A stretch of DNA of 64,000 bases from Hydractinia symbiolongicarpus (taxonomy: Eukaryota; Cnidaria; Hydrozoa; Anthoathecata; Hydractiniidae). Below, in pieces: positions 1-12,687 of this stretch. Below the pieces are notes generated by a model, which was not told the DNA's origin, searched no databases, and saw only the letters and a list, made by a program, of their open reading frames with translations. The translations under genes were made by a program, and so were the position numbers. Every line of letters starts with the position of its first letter. The stretch's first letter is position 1. Where the stretch lies: positions 2,172,001 to 2,236,000 of the forward strand of contig NC_079884.1 of NCBI RefSeq assembly GCF_029227915.1, given 5' to 3'.

Positions 1-2239
1 AAGTCATTTTTGCTGTGGGTCAAATCGTAGCCGTTATCGCGCACTGAAGAAATAGAGACAGTTTCAAAAACTCCATTTAATTGACTTTCTAACGGTATCA
101 GTCCGTCTCAATTACAACGGTTCCGTCACATATTCGTACCATCATGCACTTAACGACATTTCTCCGATTTTACCAGGTTGCATCGCTTTTAACAGTAAAA
201 AACGATTGACTGTGGGACTTAATTGAACTGATTTTTGACTTTGATCTGATAAATGTGATAAATGAGACAATTGAACTCCAAGAGGTAACATTCTTCTTAA
301 CGCGACATGTTTGTCCGAACTCAGCCATTACACTGGACCCTGTGGTAGCGCTTCAATTAAAAATTCAGATAAATAAGTCATTTTTACTGTGGGACAAATC
401 CTAACCGTTAGTGCGCGCTGAGGAAATAGCGACAGTTTCAAAAACCACATTTCTTTGACTTTCTAACGGTATCAGTCCGTTTCAATTACAACGGTTCTGT
501 CACATATTCGTACCATCATGCACTTAACGACATTTTTCCGATGTTACCAGGTTTCATCGCTTTTAACAGTAAAAAACGATTGACTGTGGGACTTAATTCA
601 ACTGATTTTTGACTTTGATCAGATAAATGTGATTAATGAGACAATTGAACTCCAAGAAATAACATTCTTCTTAATTCGATATGATTGTCGGAACTCAGGG
701 ATTACACTGGACTCTGTGGTAGCCCTTCATTTAAAAATTTAGATAAAGAAGTCATTTTTGCTGTGGGTCAAATCCCAGCCGTTATCGCGCGCTGAAGAGA
801 TAGAGACAGTTTCAAAAACTCCATTTAATTGACTTTCTAACGGCATCAGTCCGTCTCAATTACAACGGTTCCGTCACATATTCGTACCATCATGCACTTA
901 ACGACATTTTTCCGATGTTACCAGGTTGCATCGCTTTTAACAGTAAAAAACGATTGACTGTGGGACTTAATTGAACTGATTTTTGACTTTGATCTGATAA
1001 ATGTGATAAATGAGACAATTGAACTCCATGAGGTAACATTCGTCTTAACGCGACATGTTTGTCGGAACTCAGCCATTACACTGGACCCTGTGGTAGCGCT
1101 TCAATTAAAAATTTAGATAAATAAGTCATTTTAACTGTGGGACAAATCCTAACCGTTAGTGCGCGCTGAGGAAATAGCGACAGTTTCAAAAACCACATTT
1201 CCTTGACTTTCTAACGGTGGCAGTCCGTTTGAGTTACAACGGTTGCGTCACACATTCGTACCAACATGTATTTAGCGATATTTTTCTGATATTACCAGGT
1301 TGCATCGATTTTAGCAGTAAAACGATTGACTGTGGGATTTAATTGAACTGATTTTTGACTTTGATCTGATAAATGTGATAAGTCAGACAATTGGACTCCA
1401 AGAAGTAACATTCTTCTTAACTCGACATGTTTGTCGGAACTCAGCGATTACATTGGACGCTGTGGTAGCGCTTCAATTAAAAATTTAGATAAATAAGTCA
1501 TTTTTACTGTGGGACAAATGCTAACCGTTAGTGCGCGCTGAGGAAATAGCGACAGTTTCAAAAACCACATTTCCTTGACTTTCTAACGGTGGCAGTCCGT
1601 TTGAGTTACAACGGTTGCGTCACACATTCGTACCAACATGTATTTAGCAATATTTTTCTGATATTACCAGGTTGCATCGATTTTAACAGTAAAACGATTG
1701 ACTGTGGGATTTAATTGAACTGATTTTTGACTTTGATCTGTTAAATGTGATAAATGAGACAAAAGCACTCCAAGAAATAACATTCTTCTTAACTCGACAT
1801 GATTGTCGGAACTCAGCGATTACACTGGACCCTGTGGTAACGCTTCATTTAAAAATCCAGATGATTAAGTCTTTCCTTAGTGTGGGACGAATCTTGGCCG
1901 TTAGCCCGCGCCGAAAATATAGAGACATTCTCAAAAACTACATTTCAATAATTTCTTGGCGGTATCAATCCGTTTGAGTTACAATGGTTGCGTCACATAT
2001 TCGTACCAACCTGTATTTAGTGACATTTTTCCGATATTACTTAGTTGTATCGCTTTTAACAGTGAAACGATTGAATGTGGGACTTAATTAAACTGATTCT
2101 GGAGTGTGACCTTATAAATGTGATAAATGAGCCAATTGGACTCCAAGGATAAACATTCTTCTTAATATGACATGATTGCTGGAATTCAGCGATTACACTA
2201 GGCTCTGTGGTAGCGCTTTATTTAAAAATTTAGAAAAAT
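1..2239. repeat. Irregular leading monomers of the HOR-A region
   Basis: Six monomers start at 1, 375, 749, 1123, 1495 and 1867. Types are M2, an M3/M1 fusion (375-748), M2, M3, M4 and M5. The fusion begins like M3 ('gtgggacaaatcctaacc') and switches near 470 to M1-like sequence that ends in the M1 tail 'ggactctgtggtagccc', so M4 and M5 are missing between the first M3 head and the next M2. From 749 the normal order M2-M3-M4-M5-M1 is established. The window start cuts the array arbitrarily. Confidence 0.9.
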
Positions 2240-3731
2240 AAGTCAATTTTTACTGTGGGACCCATCGTAGCCGTTAGGACGCGCTAAAGAAGTAGAGACA
2301 GTTTCAAAAATTACACTTGAATGACTTTCTAACGGTATCAGTCCGTTTCAATTACAACGGTTCTGTCACATAATCGTACCATCATGCACTTAACGAGATT
2401 TTTCCGATGTTACCAGGTTTCATCGCTTTTAACAGTAAAAAACGATTGACTGTGGGACTTAATTCAACTGATTTTTCACTTTGATCTGATAAATGTGATT
2501 AATGAGACAATTGAACTCCAAGAAATAACATTCTTCTTAATTCGACATGATTGTCGGAACTCAGCGATTACACTGGACTCTGTGGTAGCCCTTCATTTAA
2601 AAATTTAGATAAAGAAGTCATTTTTGCTGTGGGTCAAATCCTAGCCGTTATCGCGCGCTGAAGAAACAGAGACAGTTTCAAAAACTCCATTTAATTGACT
2701 TTCTAACGGTGGCAGTCCGTTTCAGTTACAACGGTTGGGTCACATATTTGTACCAACATGTATTTAGCGATATTTTTCTGATATTACCAGGTTGCATCGA
2801 TTTTAACAGTAAAACGATTTACTGTGGGATTTAATTGAACTGCTTTTTGACTTTGATCTGATAAATGTGATAAGTCAGACAATTGGACTCCAAGAAGTAA
2901 CATTCTTCTTAACTCGACATGTTTGTCGGAACTCAGCGATTACATTGGACGCTGTGGTAGCGCTTCAATTAATAATTTAGATAAATAAGTCATTTTTACT
3001 GTGGGACAAATGCTAACCGTTAGTGCGCGCTGAGGAAATAGCGACAGTTTCAAAAACCAAATTTCCTTGACTTTCTAACGGTGGCAGTCCGTTTGAGTTA
3101 CAACGGATGCGTCACACATTCGTACCAACATGTATTTAGCGATATTTTTCTGATATTACCAGGTTGCATCGATTTTAACAGTAAAACGATTGACTGTGGG
3201 ATTTAATTGAACTGATTTTTGACTTTGATCTGTTAAATGTGATAAATGAGACAAAAGCACTCCAAGAAATAACATTCTTCTTAACTTGACATGATTGTCG
3301 GAACTCAGCGATTACACTGAACCCTGTGGTAACGCTTCATTTAAAAATCTAGATGAATAAGTCTTTCCTTAGTGTGGGACGAATCTTGGCCGTTAGTCCG
3401 CGCCGAAAAAATAGAGACATTCTCAATAACTACATTTCATTAATTTCTTGGCGGTATCAATCCGTTTGAGTTACAATGGTTGCGTCACATATTCGTACCA
3501 ACCTGTATTTAGTGACATTTTTCCGATATTACTTAGTTGTAACGCTTTTAACAGTGAAACGATTGAATGTGGGACTTAATTAAACTGATTCTGGAGTGTG
3601 ACCTTATAAATGTGATAAATGAGCCAATTGGACTCCAAGGATAAACATTCTTCTTAATATGACATGATTGCTGGAATTCAGCGATTACACTAGGCTCTGT
3701 GGTAGCGCTTCATTTAAAAATTTAGAAAAAT
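2240..3731. repeat. HOR-A copy 1, four-monomer variant (1492 bp)
   Basis: Monomers start at 2240 (M1, 375 bp), 2615 (M2/M3 fusion, 372), 2987 (M4, 372) and 3359 (M5, 373). The fusion monomer starts with the M2 head ('gctgtgggtcaaatcc') and changes to M3 ('ggcagtccgtttcag') at about 2710, just after 'ctaacggt'. One monomer equivalent is lost relative to the five-monomer unit. Confidence 0.93.
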
Positions 3732-5597
3732 AAGTCAATTTTTACTGTGGGACCCATCGTAGCCGTTAGGACGCGCTAAAGAAGTAGAGACAGTTTCAAA
3801 AATTCCACTTGAATGACTTTCTAACGGTATCAGTCCGTTTCAATTACAACGGTTCTGTCACATAATCGTACCATCATGCACTTAACGAGATTTTTCCGAT
3901 GTTACCAGGTTTCATCGCTTTTAACAGTAAAAAACGATTGACTGTGCGACTTAATTCAACTGATTTTTGACTTTGATCTGATAAATGTGATTAATGAGAC
4001 AATTGAACTCCAAGAAATAACATTCTTCTTAATTCGACATGATTGTCGGAACTCAGCGATTACACTGGACTCTGTGGTAGCCCTTCATTTAAAAATTTAG
4101 ATAAAGAAGTCATTTTTGCTGTGGGTCAAATCCTAGCCGTTATCGCGCGCTGAAGAAACAGAGACAGTTTCAAAAACTCTATTTAATTGACTTTCTAACG
4201 GTATCAGCCCGTCTCAATTACAACGGTTCCGTCACATATTCGTACCATCATGCACTTAACGACATTTTTCCGATGTTACCAGGTTGCATCGCTTTTAACA
4301 GTAAAAAACGATTGACTGTGGGACTTAATTGAACTGATTCTTGACTTTGATCTGATAAATGTGATAAATGAGACAATTGAACTCCAAGAGGTAACATTCT
4401 TCTTAACGCAACATGTTTGTCGGAACTCAGCCATTACACTGGACCCTGTGGTAGCGCTTCAATTAAAAATTTAGATAAATAAGTCATTTTTACTGTGGGA
4501 CAAATCCTAACCGTTAGTGCGCGCTGAGGAAATAGCGACAGTTTCAAAAACCACATTTCTTTGACTTTCTAACGGTGGCAGTCCGTTTCAGTTACAACGG
4601 TTGGGTCACATATTTGTACCAACATGTATTTAGCGATATTTTTCTGATATTACCAGGTTGCATCGATTTTAACAGTAAAACGATTTACTGTGGGATTTAA
4701 TTGAACTGCTTTTTGACTTTGATCTGATAAATGTGATAAGTCAGACAATTGGACTCCAAGAAGTAACATTCTTCTTAACTCGACATGTTTGTCGGAACTC
4801 AGCGATTACATTGGACGCTGTGGTAGCGCTTCAATTAAAAATTTAGATAAATAAGTCATTTTTACTGTGGGACAAATGCTAACCGTTAGTGCGCGCTGAG
4901 GAAATAGCGACAGTTTCAAAAACCACATTTCCTTGACTTTCTAACGGTGGCAGTCCGTTTGAGTTACAACGGGTGCGTCGCACATTCGTACCAACATGTA
5001 TTTAGCGATATTTTTCTGATATTACCAGGTTGCATCGATTTTAACAGTAAAACGATTGACTGTGGGATTTAATTGAACTGTTTTTTGACTTTGATCTGTT
5101 AAATGTGATAAATGAGACAAAAGCACTCCAAGAAATAACATTCTTCTTAACTCGACATGATTGTCGGAACTCAGCGATTACACTGAACCCTGTGGTAACG
5201 CTTCATTTAAAAATCTAGATGAATAAGTCTTTCCTTAGTGTGGGACGAATCTTGGCCGTTAGCCCGCGCCGAAAAAATAGAGACATTCTCAAAAACTACA
5301 TTTCATTAATTTCTTGGCGGTATCAATCCGTTTGAGTTACAATGGTTGCGTCACATATTCGTACCAACCTGTATTTAGTGACATTTTTCCGATATTACTT
5401 AGTTGTATCGCTTTTAACAGTGAAACGATTGAATGTGGGACTTAATTAAACTGATTCTGGAGTGTGACCTTATAAATGTGATAAATGAGCCAATTGGACT
5501 CCAAGGATAAACATTCTTCTTAATATGACATGATTGCTGGAATTCAGCGATTACACTAGGCTCTGTGGTAGCGCTTTATTTAAAAATGTAGAAAAAT
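3732..5597. repeat. HOR-A copy 2, complete five-monomer unit (1866 bp)
   Basis: Monomers start at 3732 (M1), 4107 (M2), 4481 (M3), 4853 (M4) and 5225 (M5). Diagnostic heads are M1 'gggacccatcgtagccgttagg', M2 'gctgtgggtcaaatcc', M3 'gacaaatcctaaccgttag', M4 'gacaaatgctaacc' and M5 'gacgaatcttggccg'. Compared by eye with the next unit (5598-7463) I count about 20 differences in 1866 bp, near 99 % identity. The five types within a unit differ from each other far more, which is the defining feature of a higher-order repeat. Confidence 0.95.
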
Positions 5598-7463
5598 AAG
5601 TCAATTTTTACTGTGGGACCCATCGTAGCCGTTAGGACGCGCTAAAGAAGTAGAGACAGTTTCAAAAATTACACTTGAATGACTTTCTAACGGTATCAGT
5701 CCGTTTCAATTACAACGGTTCTGTCACATAATCGTACCATCATGCACTTAACGAGATTTTTCCGATGTTACCAGGTTTCATCGCTTTTAACAGTAAAAAA
5801 CGATTGACTGTGGGACTTAATTCAACTGATTTTTCACTTTGATCTGATAAATGTGATTAATGAGACAATTGAACTCCAAGAAATAACATTCTTCTTAATT
5901 CGACATGATTGTCGGAACTCAGCGATTACACTGGACTCTGTGGTAGCCCTTCATTTAAAAATTTAGATAAAGAAGTCATTTTTGCTGTGGGTCAAATCCT
6001 AGCCGTTATCGCGCGCTGAAGAAACAGAGACAGTTTCAGAAACTCCATTTAATTGACTTTTTAACGGTATCAGTCCGTCTCAATTACAACGGTTCCGTCA
6101 CATATTCGTACCATCATGCACTTAACGACATTTTTCCGATGTTACCAGGTTGCATCGCTTTTAACAGTAAAAAACGATTGACTGTGGGACTTAATTGAAC
6201 TGATTCTTGACTTTGATCTGATAAATGTGATAAATGAGACAATTGAACTCCAAGAGGTAACATTCTTCTTAACGCAACATGTTTGTCGGAACTCAGCCAT
6301 TACACTGGACCCTGTGGTAGGGCTTCAATTAAAAATTTAGATAAATAAGTCATTTTTACTGTGAGACAAATCCTAACCGTTAGTGCGCGCTGAGGAAATA
6401 GCGACAGTTTCAAAAACCACATTTCTTTGACTTTCTAACGGTGGCAGTCCGTTTCAGTTACAACGGTTGGGTCACATATTTGTACCAACATGTATTTAGC
6501 GATATTTTTCTGATATTACCAGGTTGCATCGATTTTAACAGTAAAACGATTTACTGTGGGATTTAATTGAACTGCTTTTTGACTTTGATCTGATAAATGT
6601 GATAAGTCAGACAATTGGACTCCAAGAAGTAACATTCTTCTTAACTCGACATGTTTGTCGGAACTCAGCGATTACATTGGACGCTGTGGTAGCGCTTCAA
6701 TTAAAAATTTAGATAAATAAGTCATTTTTACTGTGGGACAAATGCTAACCGTTAGTGCGCGCTGAGGAAATAGCGACAGTTTCAAAAACCACATTTCCTT
6801 GACTTTCTAACAATGGCAGTCCGTTTGAGTTACAACGGGTGCGTCACACATTCGTACCAACATGTATTTAGCGATATTTTTCTGATATTACCAGGTTGCA
6901 TCGATTTTAACAGTAAAACGATTGACTGTGGGATTTAATTGAACTGATTTTTGACTTTGATCTGTTAAATGTGATAAATGAAACAAAAGCACTCCAAGAA
7001 ATAACATTCTTCTTAACTCGACATGATTGTCGGAACTCAGCGATTACACTGAACCCTGTGGTAACGCTTCATTTAAAAATCTAGATGAATAAGTCTTTCC
7101 TTAGTGTGGGACGAATCTTGGCCGTTAGCCCGCGCCGAAAAAATAGAGACATTCTCAAAAACTACATTTCAATAATTTCTTGGCGGTATCAATCCGTTTG
7201 AGTTACAATGGTTGCGTCACATATTCGTACCAACCTGTATTTAGTGACATTTTTCCGATATTACTTAGTTGTATCGCTTTTAACAGTGAAACGATTGAAT
7301 GTGGGACTTAGTTAAACTGATTCTGGAGTGTGACCTTATAAATGTGACAAATGAGCCAATTGGACTCCAAGGATAAACATTCTTCTTAATATGACATGAT
7401 TGCTGGAATTCAGCGATTACACTAGGCTCTGTGGAAGCGCTTTATTTAAAAATTTAGAAAAAT
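5598..7463. repeat. HOR-A copy 3, complete five-monomer unit (1866 bp)
   Basis: Monomers start at 5598 (M1), 5973 (M2), 6347 (M3), 6719 (M4) and 7091 (M5). Private variants include 'cagtttcagaaac' in M2, 'ggtagggcttc' at the M2 tail and 'ctaacaatggcag' in M4. These are scattered point changes with no indels against copy 2. Confidence 0.95.
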
Positions 7464-8955
7464 AAGTCAATTTTTACTGTGGGACCCATCGTAGCCGTTA
7501 GGACGCGCTAAAGAAGTAGAGACAGTTTCAAAAATTACACTTGAATGACTTTCTAACGGTATCAGTCCGTCCCAATTACAACGGTTCTGTCACATAATCG
7601 TACCATCATGCACTTAACGAGATTTTTCCGATGTTACCAGGTTTCATCGCTTTTAACAGTAAAAAACGATTGACTGTGGGACTTAATTCAACTGATTTTT
7701 GACTTTGATCTGATAAATGTGATTAATGAGACAATTGAACTCCAAGAAATAACATTCTTCTTAATTCGACATGATTGTCGGAACTCAGCGATTACACTGG
7801 ACTCTGTGGTAGCCCTTCATTTAAAAATTTAGATAAAGAAGTCATTTTTGCTGTGGGTCAAATCCTAGCCGTTATCGCGCGCTGAAGAAATAGACACAGT
7901 TTCAAAAACTCCATTTAATTGACTTTCTAACGGTATCAGTCCGTCTCAATTACAACGGTTGGGTCACATATTTGTACCAACATGTATTTAGCGATATTTT
8001 TCTGATATTACCAGGTTGCATCGATTGTAACAGTAAAACGATTTACTGTGGGATTTAATTGAACTGCTTTTTGACTTTGATCTGATAAATGTGATAAATC
8101 AGACAATTGGACTACAAGAAGTAACATTCTTCTTAACTCGACATGTTTGTCGGAACTCAGCGATTACATTGGACGCTGTGGTAGCGCTTCAATTAAAAAT
8201 TTAGATAAATAAGTCATTTTTACTGTGGGACAAATGCTAACCGTTAGTGCGCGCTGAGGAAATAGCGACAGTTTCAAAAACCACATTTCCTTGACTTTCT
8301 AACGGTGGCAGTCCGTTTGAGTTACAACGGGTGCGTCACACATTCGTACCAACATGTATTTAGCGATATTTTTCTGATATTACCAGGTTGCATCGATTTT
8401 AACAGTAAAACAATTGACTGTGGGATTTAATTGAACTGATTTTTGACTTTGATCTGTTAAATGTGATAAATGAGACAAAAGCACTCCAAGAAATAACATT
8501 CTTCTTAACTCGACATGATTGTCGGAACTCAGCGATTACACTGAACCCTGTGGTAACGCTTCATTTAAAAATCTAGATGAATAAGTCTTTCCTTAGTGTG
8601 GGACGAATCTTGGCCGTTAGCCCTCGCCGAAAAAATAGAGACATTCTCAAAAACTACATTTCATTAATTTCTTGGCGGTATCAATCCGTTTGAGTTACAA
8701 TGGTTGCGTCACATATTCGTACCAACCTGTATTTAGTGACATTTTTCCGATATTACTTAGTTGTATCGCTTTTAACAGTGAAACGATTGAATGTGGGACT
8801 TAATTAAACTGATTCTGGAGTGTGACCTTATAAATGTGATAAATGAGCCAATTGGACTCCAAGGATAAACATTCTTCTTAATATGACATGATTGCTGGAA
8901 TTCAGCGATTACACTAGGCTCTGTGGTAGCGCTTCATTTAAAATATTAGAAAAAT
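7464..8955. repeat. HOR-A copy 4, four-monomer variant (1492 bp)
   Basis: Monomers start at 7464 (M1), 7839 (M2/M3 fusion, 372 bp), 8211 (M4) and 8583 (M5). The M2-to-M3 switch lies around 7960, after 'caattacaacggtt' and before 'gggtcacatatttg'. This breakpoint differs from the one at about 2710 in copy 1. The fusion also carries 'aatagacacag' in place of 'aacagagacag'; similar 'gacacag' variants recur at 16421 and 17913. Confidence 0.93.
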
Positions 8956-10821
8956 AAGTCAATTTTTACTGTGGGACCCATCGTAGCCGTTAGGACGCGC
9001 TAAAGAAGTAGAGACAGTTTCAAAAATTACACTTGAATGACTTTCTAACGGTATCAGTCCGTTTCAATTACAACGGTTCTGTCACATAATCGTACCATCA
9101 TGCACTTAACGAGATTTTTCCGATGTTACCAGGTTTCATCGCTTTTAACAGTAAAAAACGATTGACTGTGGGACTTAATTCAACTGATTTTTGACTTTGA
9201 TCTCATAAATGTGATTAATGAGACATTTGAACTCCAAGAAATAACATTCTTCTTAATTCGACATGATTGTCGGAACTCAGCGATTACACTGCACTCTGTG
9301 GTAGCCCTTCATTTAAAAATTTAGATAAAGAAGTCATTTTTGCTGTGGGTCAAATCCTAGCCGTTATCGCGCGCTGAAGAAACAGAGACAGTTTCAAAAA
9401 CTCCATTTAATTGACTTTCTAACGGTATCAGTCCGTCTCAATTACAACGGTTCCGTCACATATTCGTACCATCATGCACTTAACGACATTTTTCCGATGT
9501 TACCAGGTTGCATCGCTTTTAACAGTAAAAAACGATTGACTGTGGGACTTAATTGAACTGATTCTTGACTTTGATCTGATAAATGTGATAAATGAGACAA
9601 TTGAACTCCAAGAGGTAACATTCTTCTTAACGCAACATGTTTGTCGGAACTCAGCCATTACACTGGACCCTGTGATAGCGCTTCAATTAAAAATTTAGAT
9701 AAATAAGTCATTTTTACTGTGGGACAAATCCTAACCGTTAGTGCGCGCTGAGGAAATAGCGACAGTTTCAAAAACCACATTTCTTTGACTTTCTAACGGT
9801 GGCAGTCCGTTTCAGTTACAACGGTTGGGTCACATATTTGTACCAACATGTATTTAGCGATATTTTTCTGATATTACCAGGTTGCATCGATTTTAACAGT
9901 AAAACGATTTACTGTGGGATTTAATTGAACTGCTTTTTGACTTTGATCTGATAAATGTGATAAGTCAGACAATTGGACTCCAAGAAGTAACATTCTTCTT
10001 AACTCGACATGTTTGTCGGAACTCAGCGATTACATTGGACGCTGTGGTAGCGCTTCAATTAAAAATTTAGATAAATAAGTCATTTTTACTGTGGGACAAA
10101 TGCTAACCGTTAGTGCGCGCTGAGAAAATAGCGACAGTTTCAAAAACCACATTTCCTTGACTTTCTAACGGTGGCAGTCCGTTTGAGTTACAACGGGTGC
10201 GTCACACATTCGTACCAACATGTATTTAGCGATATTTTTCTGATATTACCAGGTTGCATCGATTTTAACAGTAAAACGATTGACTGTGGGATTTAATTGA
10301 ACTGATTTTTGACTTTGATCTGTTAAATGTGATAAATGAGACAAAAGCACTCCAAGAAATAACATTCTTCTTAACTCGACATGATTGTCGGAACTCAGCG
10401 ATTACACTGAACCCTGTGGTAATGCTTCATTTAAAAATCTAGATGAATAAGTCTTTCCTTAGTGTGGGACGAATCTTGGCCGTTAGCCCGCGCCGAAAAA
10501 ATAGAGACATTCTCAAAAACTACATTTCATTAATTTCTTGGCGGTATCAATCCGTTTGAGTTACAATGGTTGCGTCACATATTCGTACCAACCTGTATTT
10601 AGTGACATTTTTCCGATATTACTTAGTTGTATCGCTTTTAACAATGAAACGATTGAATGTGGGACTTAATTAAACTGATTCTGGAGTGTGACCTTATAAA
10701 TGTGATAAATGAGCCAATTGGACTCCAAGGATAAACATTCTTCTTAATATGACATGATTGCTGGAATTCAGCGATTACACTAGGCTCTGTGGTAGCGCTT
10801 TATTTAAAAATTTAGAAAAAT
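8956..10821. repeat. HOR-A copy 5, complete five-monomer unit (1866 bp)
   Basis: Monomers start at 8956 (M1), 9331 (M2), 9705 (M3), 10077 (M4) and 10449 (M5). Marker variants are 'cactgcactctgtgg' in the M1 tail, 'ctgtgatagcg' at the M2 tail, 'tgagaaaatagcg' in M4 and 'ggtaatgcttc' at the M4 tail. The next unit shares all of them, showing recent duplication of this unit. Confidence 0.94.
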
Positions 10822-12687
10822 AAGTCAATTTTTACTGTGGGACCCATCGTAGCCGTTAGGACGCGCTAAAGAAGTAGAGACAGTTTCAAAAATTACACTT
10901 GAATGACTTTCTAACGGTATCAGTCCGTTTCAATTACAACGGTTCTGTCACATAATCGTACCATCATGCACTTAACGAGATTTTTCCGATGTTACCAGGT
11001 TTCATCGCTTTTAACAGTAAAAAACGATTGACTGTGGGACTTAATTGAACTGATTCTTGACTTTGATCTGATAAATGTGATAAATGAGACAATTGAACTC
11101 CAAGAGGTAACATTCTTCTTAATTCGACATGATTGTCGGAACTCAGCGATTACACTGCACTCTGTGGTAGCCCTTCATTTAAAAATTTAGATAAAGAAGT
11201 CATTTTTGCTGTGGGTCAAATCCTAGCCGTTATCGCGCGCTGAAGAAACAGAGACAGTTTCAAAAACTCCATTTAATTGACTTTCTAACGGTATCAGTCC
11301 GTCTCAATTACAACGGTTCCGTCACATATTCGTACCATCATGCACTTAACGACATTTTTCCGATGTTACCAGGTTGCATCGCTTTTAACAGTAAAAAACG
11401 ATTGACTGTGGGACTTAATTGAACTGATTCTTGACTTTGATCTGATAAATGTGATAAATGAGACAATTGAACTCCAAGAGGTAACATTCTTCTTAACGCA
11501 ACATGTTTGTCGGAACTCAGCCATTACACTGGACCCTGTGATAGCGCTTCAATTAAAAATTTAGATAAATAAGTCATTTTTACTGTGGGACAAATCCTAA
11601 CCGTTAGTGCGCGCTGAGGAAATAGCGACAGTTTCAAAAACCACATTTCTTTGACTTTCTAACGGTGGCAGTCCGTTTCAGTTACAACGGTTGGGTCACA
11701 TATTTGTACCAACATGTATTTAGCGATATTTTTCTGATATTACCAGGTTGCATCGATTTTAACAGTAAAACGATTTACTGTGGGATTTAATTGAACTGCT
11801 TTTTGACTTTGATCTGATAAATGTGATAAGTCAGACAATTGGACTCCAAGAAGTAACATTCTTCTTAACTCGACATGTTTGTCGGAACTCAGCGATTACA
11901 TTGGACGCTGTGGTAGCGCTTCAATTAAAAATTTAGATAAATAAGTCATTTTTACTGTGGGACAAATGCTAACCGTTAGTGCGCGCTGAGAAAATAGCGA
12001 CAGTTTCAAAAACCACATTTCCTTGACTTTCTAACGGTGGCAGTCCGTTTGAGTTACAACGGGTGCGTCACACATTCGTACCAACATGTATTTAGCGATA
12101 TTTTTCTGATATTACCAGGTTGCATCGATTTTAACAGTAAAACGATTGACTGTGGGATTTAATTGAACTGATTTTTGACTTTGATCTGTTAAATGTGATA
12201 AATGAGACAAAAGCACTCCAAGAAATAACATTCTTCTTAACTCGACATGATTGTCGGAACTCAGCGATTACACTGAACCCTGTGGTAATGCTTCATTTAA
12301 AAATCTAGATGAATAAGTCTTTCCTTAGTGTGGGACGAATCTTGGCCGTTAGCCCGCGCCGAAAAAATAGAGACATTCTCAAAAACTACATTTCATTAAT
12401 TTCTTGGCGGTATCAATCCGTTTGAGTTACAATGGTTGCGTCACATATTCGTACCAACCTGTATTTAGTGACATTTTTCCGATATTACTTAGTTGTATCG
12501 CTTTTAACAGTGAAACGATTGAATGTGGGACTTAATTAAACTGATTCTGGAGTGTGACCTTATAAATGTGATAAATGAGCCAATTGGACTCCAAGGATAA
12601 ACATTCTTCTTAATATGACATGATTGCTGGAATTCAGCGATTACACTAGGCTCTGTGGTAGCGCTTTATTTAAAAATTTAGAAAAAT
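10822..12687. repeat. HOR-A copy 6, five-monomer unit with a conversion-like patch
   Basis: Monomers start at 10822 (M1), 11197 (M2), 11571 (M3), 11943 (M4) and 12315 (M5). The M1 monomer has M2-type sequence between about 11047 and 11107 ('ttaattgaactgattcttg' through 'caagaggtaac') but M1-type sequence on both sides, including the M1 tail 'cactgcactctgtgg'. All other monomers share the private variants of copy 5. Confidence 0.93.

Noticed and set aside
1-372. Monomer as an exact tandem of two half-monomers
   Set aside because: ACTGTGGGA occurs twice about 195 bp apart, but other shared words such as TTGACTTT fall out of that register (about 152 bp), so a half-monomer duplication is not supported by eye.
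1747-1977. 76-codon open frame on the plus strand
   Set aside because: It lies across two satellite monomers; the same frame is broken by stops in sister copies (for example 3241-3480), and its peptide resembles nothing but other satellite frames.
2100-2130. TATA-like 'cttataaatgtg' in M5 and related monomers as a promoter
   Set aside because: It is an AT-rich part of the satellite present in dozens of copies with no associated transcript or gene; no support beyond the word itself.
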